Notes under the pieces: model-generated
Seen by the model: the letters and a program-made list of their open reading frames with translations, nothing else
Databases searched by the model: none
What the model was told of the DNA's origin: nothing
IMG/VR virus record: IMGVR_UViG_3300036791_000162
Span: 1 to 24,254 of that record
Length of the DNA: 24,254 bases
Source: a virus
Strand: one strand, 5' to 3'
Part shown: positions 22,380-24,254 of the stretch, piece after piece
How the letters are laid out: the number at the start of each line of letters is the position of its first letter
How positions within the stretch are numbered: position 1 is the first letter of the stretch
Made by a program: the position numbers and the translations under genes

Positions 22380-23339
22380 TTAGGCAACGATGGGCGCTTG
22401 CGTCCAAGAATCGAGCCGGCCGAGGCAGTATTTGTGCTCATCGACAATGCCCACGTCCCACGCGATGTGCGTGCGATAGGTGCGGCGGTCCTGCAACAGA
22501 CCGACATCTTCGGGAGTGAGCGGGCGAACTTGAATGCCGCGCAACATGCCCTCGCCAAGCGTCAGGCCATAGAGCGAGGCGGTGACGGGCGATCCACCAC
22601 CCGAGGCGACTTCATTGAATTGCAGAACGGGATTGTGATCGTCCTTCGGGTAGCCCCACAGGAAGCGATGGCCGGCATAGCTGATCTTGGGCATTCCGGT
22701 TTCATCCCAAGTCTGCATCACAAAGCCGGTGAGCGTGGTGGTGCGCGCGGCTTGAATGAACAGCGGCAAGCCAATGAACGGGACGAAAACGTAGGTCGTG
22801 CCCGATTTCTTGGAAATGTTGTTCAGGAATTGATCGAGGTTCGCGAGACTGAGCGGCGCGCCGCCCGAGGCGACCGAATTGTGATAGAGCCGACCGTACT
22901 TGCGAGCTCGCACATTCAGACCGTTGAACACGCGCGGATTGGTCGCCTGGTCGCCCTTGATAAGGTTGTCGATCCACAGCCGGCAGAACGCCGTAATGCC
23001 CATGCGCTCCTCGTAATTTCTGCGCTCGGGCCCGTGGCGATCCTGAATCGCGCGGTCAACGTCAATATCGTGGTCGATGATATAGGTCGCCTCATCGAAG
23101 GGGCTGATCGTGCCGTGTCCGGCCGAAGAATTTTCGTTGATAGCGCGGAACGCCGGCTGCGGCAGCACTGCCTCGCGATAGCCGGTGTACTTGGCGCCGG
23201 TCAGGCTCTCAAACGGCATCACCTCGAAAACGTCGCTGTACTGCGTGAACATTTCGATCACGGTTCGGCGCACGTCCTCTTTCTCGAAACCCTTCGCGTA
23301 TTCGGTCAGGGTGATTAGTGCGGGGTACGGTCCAGCCAT
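22380..23339 (-). CDS. Major capsid protein
   Basis: A 319-residue protein with AGAGGA 7 bases before the ATG, the strong ribosome site expected for an abundant protein. It opens with ALITLTEYAKGFEKEDV and continues with VIEMFTQYSDVFEVMPFESL. It then shows Y-T-G-Y-R-E-A-V-L-P (~52-61) and DEATYIIDHDIDVDRAI near 81-97. This is the layout of podovirus and siphovirus major capsid proteins of the HK97 fold that start directly with the LTEYAK-type N-arm. It follows the scaffold gene by 16 bases, as usual for such phages. No internal protease is visible. Confidence 0.87.
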   Translation of the reverse strand: MAGPYPALITLTEYAKGFEKEDVRRTVIEMFTQYSDVFEVMPFESLTGAKYTGYREAVLPQPAFRAINENSSAGHGTISPFDEATYIIDHDIDVDRAIQDRHGPERRNYEERMGITAFCRLWIDNLIKGDQATNPRVFNGLNVRARKYGRLYHNSVASGGAPLSLANLDQFLNNISKKSGTTYVFVPFIGLPLFIQAARTTTLTGFVMQTWDETGMPKISYAGHRFLWGYPKDDHNPVLQFNEVASGGGSPVTASLYGLTLGEGMLRGIQVRPLTPEDVGLLQDRRTYRTHIAWDVGIVDEHKYCLGRLDSWTQAPIVA

Positions 23340-23355
23340 CGAAGTGTCCTCTCAA

Positions 23356-24144
23356 TCACCGTTGAAACTGCTTCTGATCGAAGCCGCGCGAGTAATTCCA
23401 CTTCTGAGCCGGCGACATGCGGGCATATTCCTCGTCGGAAACCTTGCCGTTACCCGGAGCAGGCTCGCGATGTTGTTGGGAGAACGGCGCGGCACCGCCG
23501 CTTACGTCTTTCGCCGCGAGACGTTCAAACGCTTCGACGTGTTTGGCGGTTATCAGGGCTTGCGAAAGCAGCTTGCCGTCGTCAGCGCCAACCTTGGCGT
23601 TGAACCAAGTTTGCAGCGCGTTGATCCGGTTCGGCCCGTTCGCGCCCAACTTGGCAATCTCGGCGTTGATGGCGTTGCGGATCGTTGACGCCTCGCCGTG
23701 CTGATAGGCGGCCAGGAGATCGACCACCTGTTCGGTCGCCTCTTGCGAGAGGTGATTCTGGTGCGCCCAGGTTTTGAATTGCGCCCACAGCGGATTGGCG
23801 CCATCGACCTGGAATTGACCGCCGTCCGGCAGCTTGAAATCTTTGCTGGTCTTTACCTGATAACCGTCCGGATTCGCCGGCAGCGAATTGCGACGAACAT
23901 CCTCCGCTGAAACACGGACGGCCATTTCGTTGTAGTGCCGACCGAAGTCCTCTGCTTTGCCTTTGAAATTCTGCGGCACCCAACCGAAATCAAACTGCCC
24001 CGCCGTTGGGCTTGGGGACGCCGAGGTTGGCGTAGAAGGCGGCGTCGTCGTCGGGGGACTCGTCCCTGAGGCGGGAGCGGATCCCGGCGCGGGCGACGGG
24101 GGCGGGCTTGGGGCGGCCGAGGATGGAGTTATCGGGTCCGGCAT
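23356..24144 (-). CDS. Head scaffolding protein
   Basis: A 262-residue protein. Residues 1-48 are a Pro/Ser/Thr/Ala low-complexity arm. A core follows with NPDGYQVKTSKDFKLPDG (~91-108), FKTWAHQNHLSQEATEQVVD (~123-142) and long helices. The C-terminus reads DEEYARMSPAQKWNYSRGFD, a short helix-loop-helix like the capsid-binding end of phage scaffolds. The place just before the capsid gene fits. The ribosome site before the ATG is weak, and the first 155 bases overlap another open frame with stronger coding signs. The true start could therefore be later, for example an in-frame GTG near residue 56. Confidence 0.83.
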   Translation of the reverse strand: MPDPITPSSAAPSPPPSPAPGSAPASGTSPPTTTPPSTPTSASPSPTAGQFDFGWVPQNFKGKAEDFGRHYNEMAVRVSAEDVRRNSLPANPDGYQVKTSKDFKLPDGGQFQVDGANPLWAQFKTWAHQNHLSQEATEQVVDLLAAYQHGEASTIRNAINAEIAKLGANGPNRINALQTWFNAKVGADDGKLLSQALITAKHVEAFERLAAKDVSGGAAPFSQQHREPAPGNGKVSDEEYARMSPAQKWNYSRGFDQKQFQR

Positions 24145-24223
24145 TTGTCTGCGCTTCGATCCCTTGCGCCATGTGGCGCATCAAATCTCGCGCGAGACTG
24201 CGGCGGCCATTTAGGGTTCGCAA
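23990..24223 (-). CDS. Small hypothetical protein overlapping the scaffold gene; frame open to the window edge
   Basis: The frame gives 77 residues from a TTG at 24223, but it stays open to 24254, so the gene may start outside the window; ATG codons at 24181 and 24172 are other choices. It contains GPDNSILGRPKPAPVARAG and ends RDESPDDDAAFYANLGVP followed by KPNGGAV. In the last ~48 codons nearly every third base is C or G, mostly C, far more biased than the overlapping scaffold frame. I take this as sign that the frame is translated. It would lie between the portal and scaffold genes, where podoviruses often carry a small gene. The function is unknown. Confidence 0.55.
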   Translation of the reverse strand: MRTLNGRRSLARDLMRHMAQGIEAQTNAGPDNSILGRPKPAPVARAGIRSRLRDESPDDDAAFYANLGVPKPNGGAV

Positions 24224-24254
24224 CGCACCGGACTTTCCCGAGTCGAGGCAGAGC

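Noticed and set aside
22227-23318. A 363-codon open frame on the plus strand opposite the capsid gene
   Set aside because: It is antisense to a well-supported capsid gene, has no ribosome site, and its Arg/His-rich product looks like a GC-rich shadow frame.

Overview
The window reads as part of a tailed double-stranded DNA phage genome (podovirus type), free or integrated; nothing in it decides which. The GC-rich base composition and the style of the small conserved phage genes suggest an alphaproteobacterial, perhaps rhizobial, host. That host call is inference. No tRNA, rRNA, CRISPR array, insertion sequence, integrase, terminase or polymerase gene is visible here.

Layout. (1) At 13-53 a GC-rich hairpin precedes a tight rightward operon of eight small genes (83-2327), most joined by ATGA or TAATG overlaps. 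One encodes a helix-turn-helix protein; the others are unnamed phage proteins. (2) A 543-bp gene-free stretch follows (2328-2870). Its left part (2328-2545) can fold into a chain of helices including a three-way junction and a 17-bp hairpin, and is proposed as a structured RNA. Its right part is AT-richer and holds palindromes, promoter-like boxes, a 20-bp direct repeat and an inverted repeat around a start codon. (3) A rightward lysis cassette (2871-4872) encodes a single-pass membrane protein, an amidase endolysin with an apparent RlpA-like double-psi barrel at its C-terminus, and a small unknown protein. (4) Everything from 4873 to the right edge is the virion module, transcribed leftward. 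In transcription order it holds a small partial or overlapping gene, scaffold, major capsid protein, two unnamed virion-module proteins, an intrinsic terminator, two tail-fibre or adhesin proteins, tail adaptor (T7 gp11-like), tail nozzle (gp12-like), and three ejection proteins. The second ejection protein carries two peptidoglycan hydrolase domains. The third is a 1591-residue giant. The two transcription directions collide at 4872/4873 with no base between the genes.

How it works together. Scaffold and capsid build the head. Adaptor and nozzle build the short tail. The ejection proteins pierce the envelope and cut peptidoglycan during DNA entry. The fibre and the polyglycine-rich adhesin probably bind the host. 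The lysis cassette releases progeny. The most unusual features are the two consecutive fibre-type proteins that each begin with a Sec-like signal peptide and carry regularly paired cysteines, the two-domain endolysin, and the structured intergenic RNA candidate.
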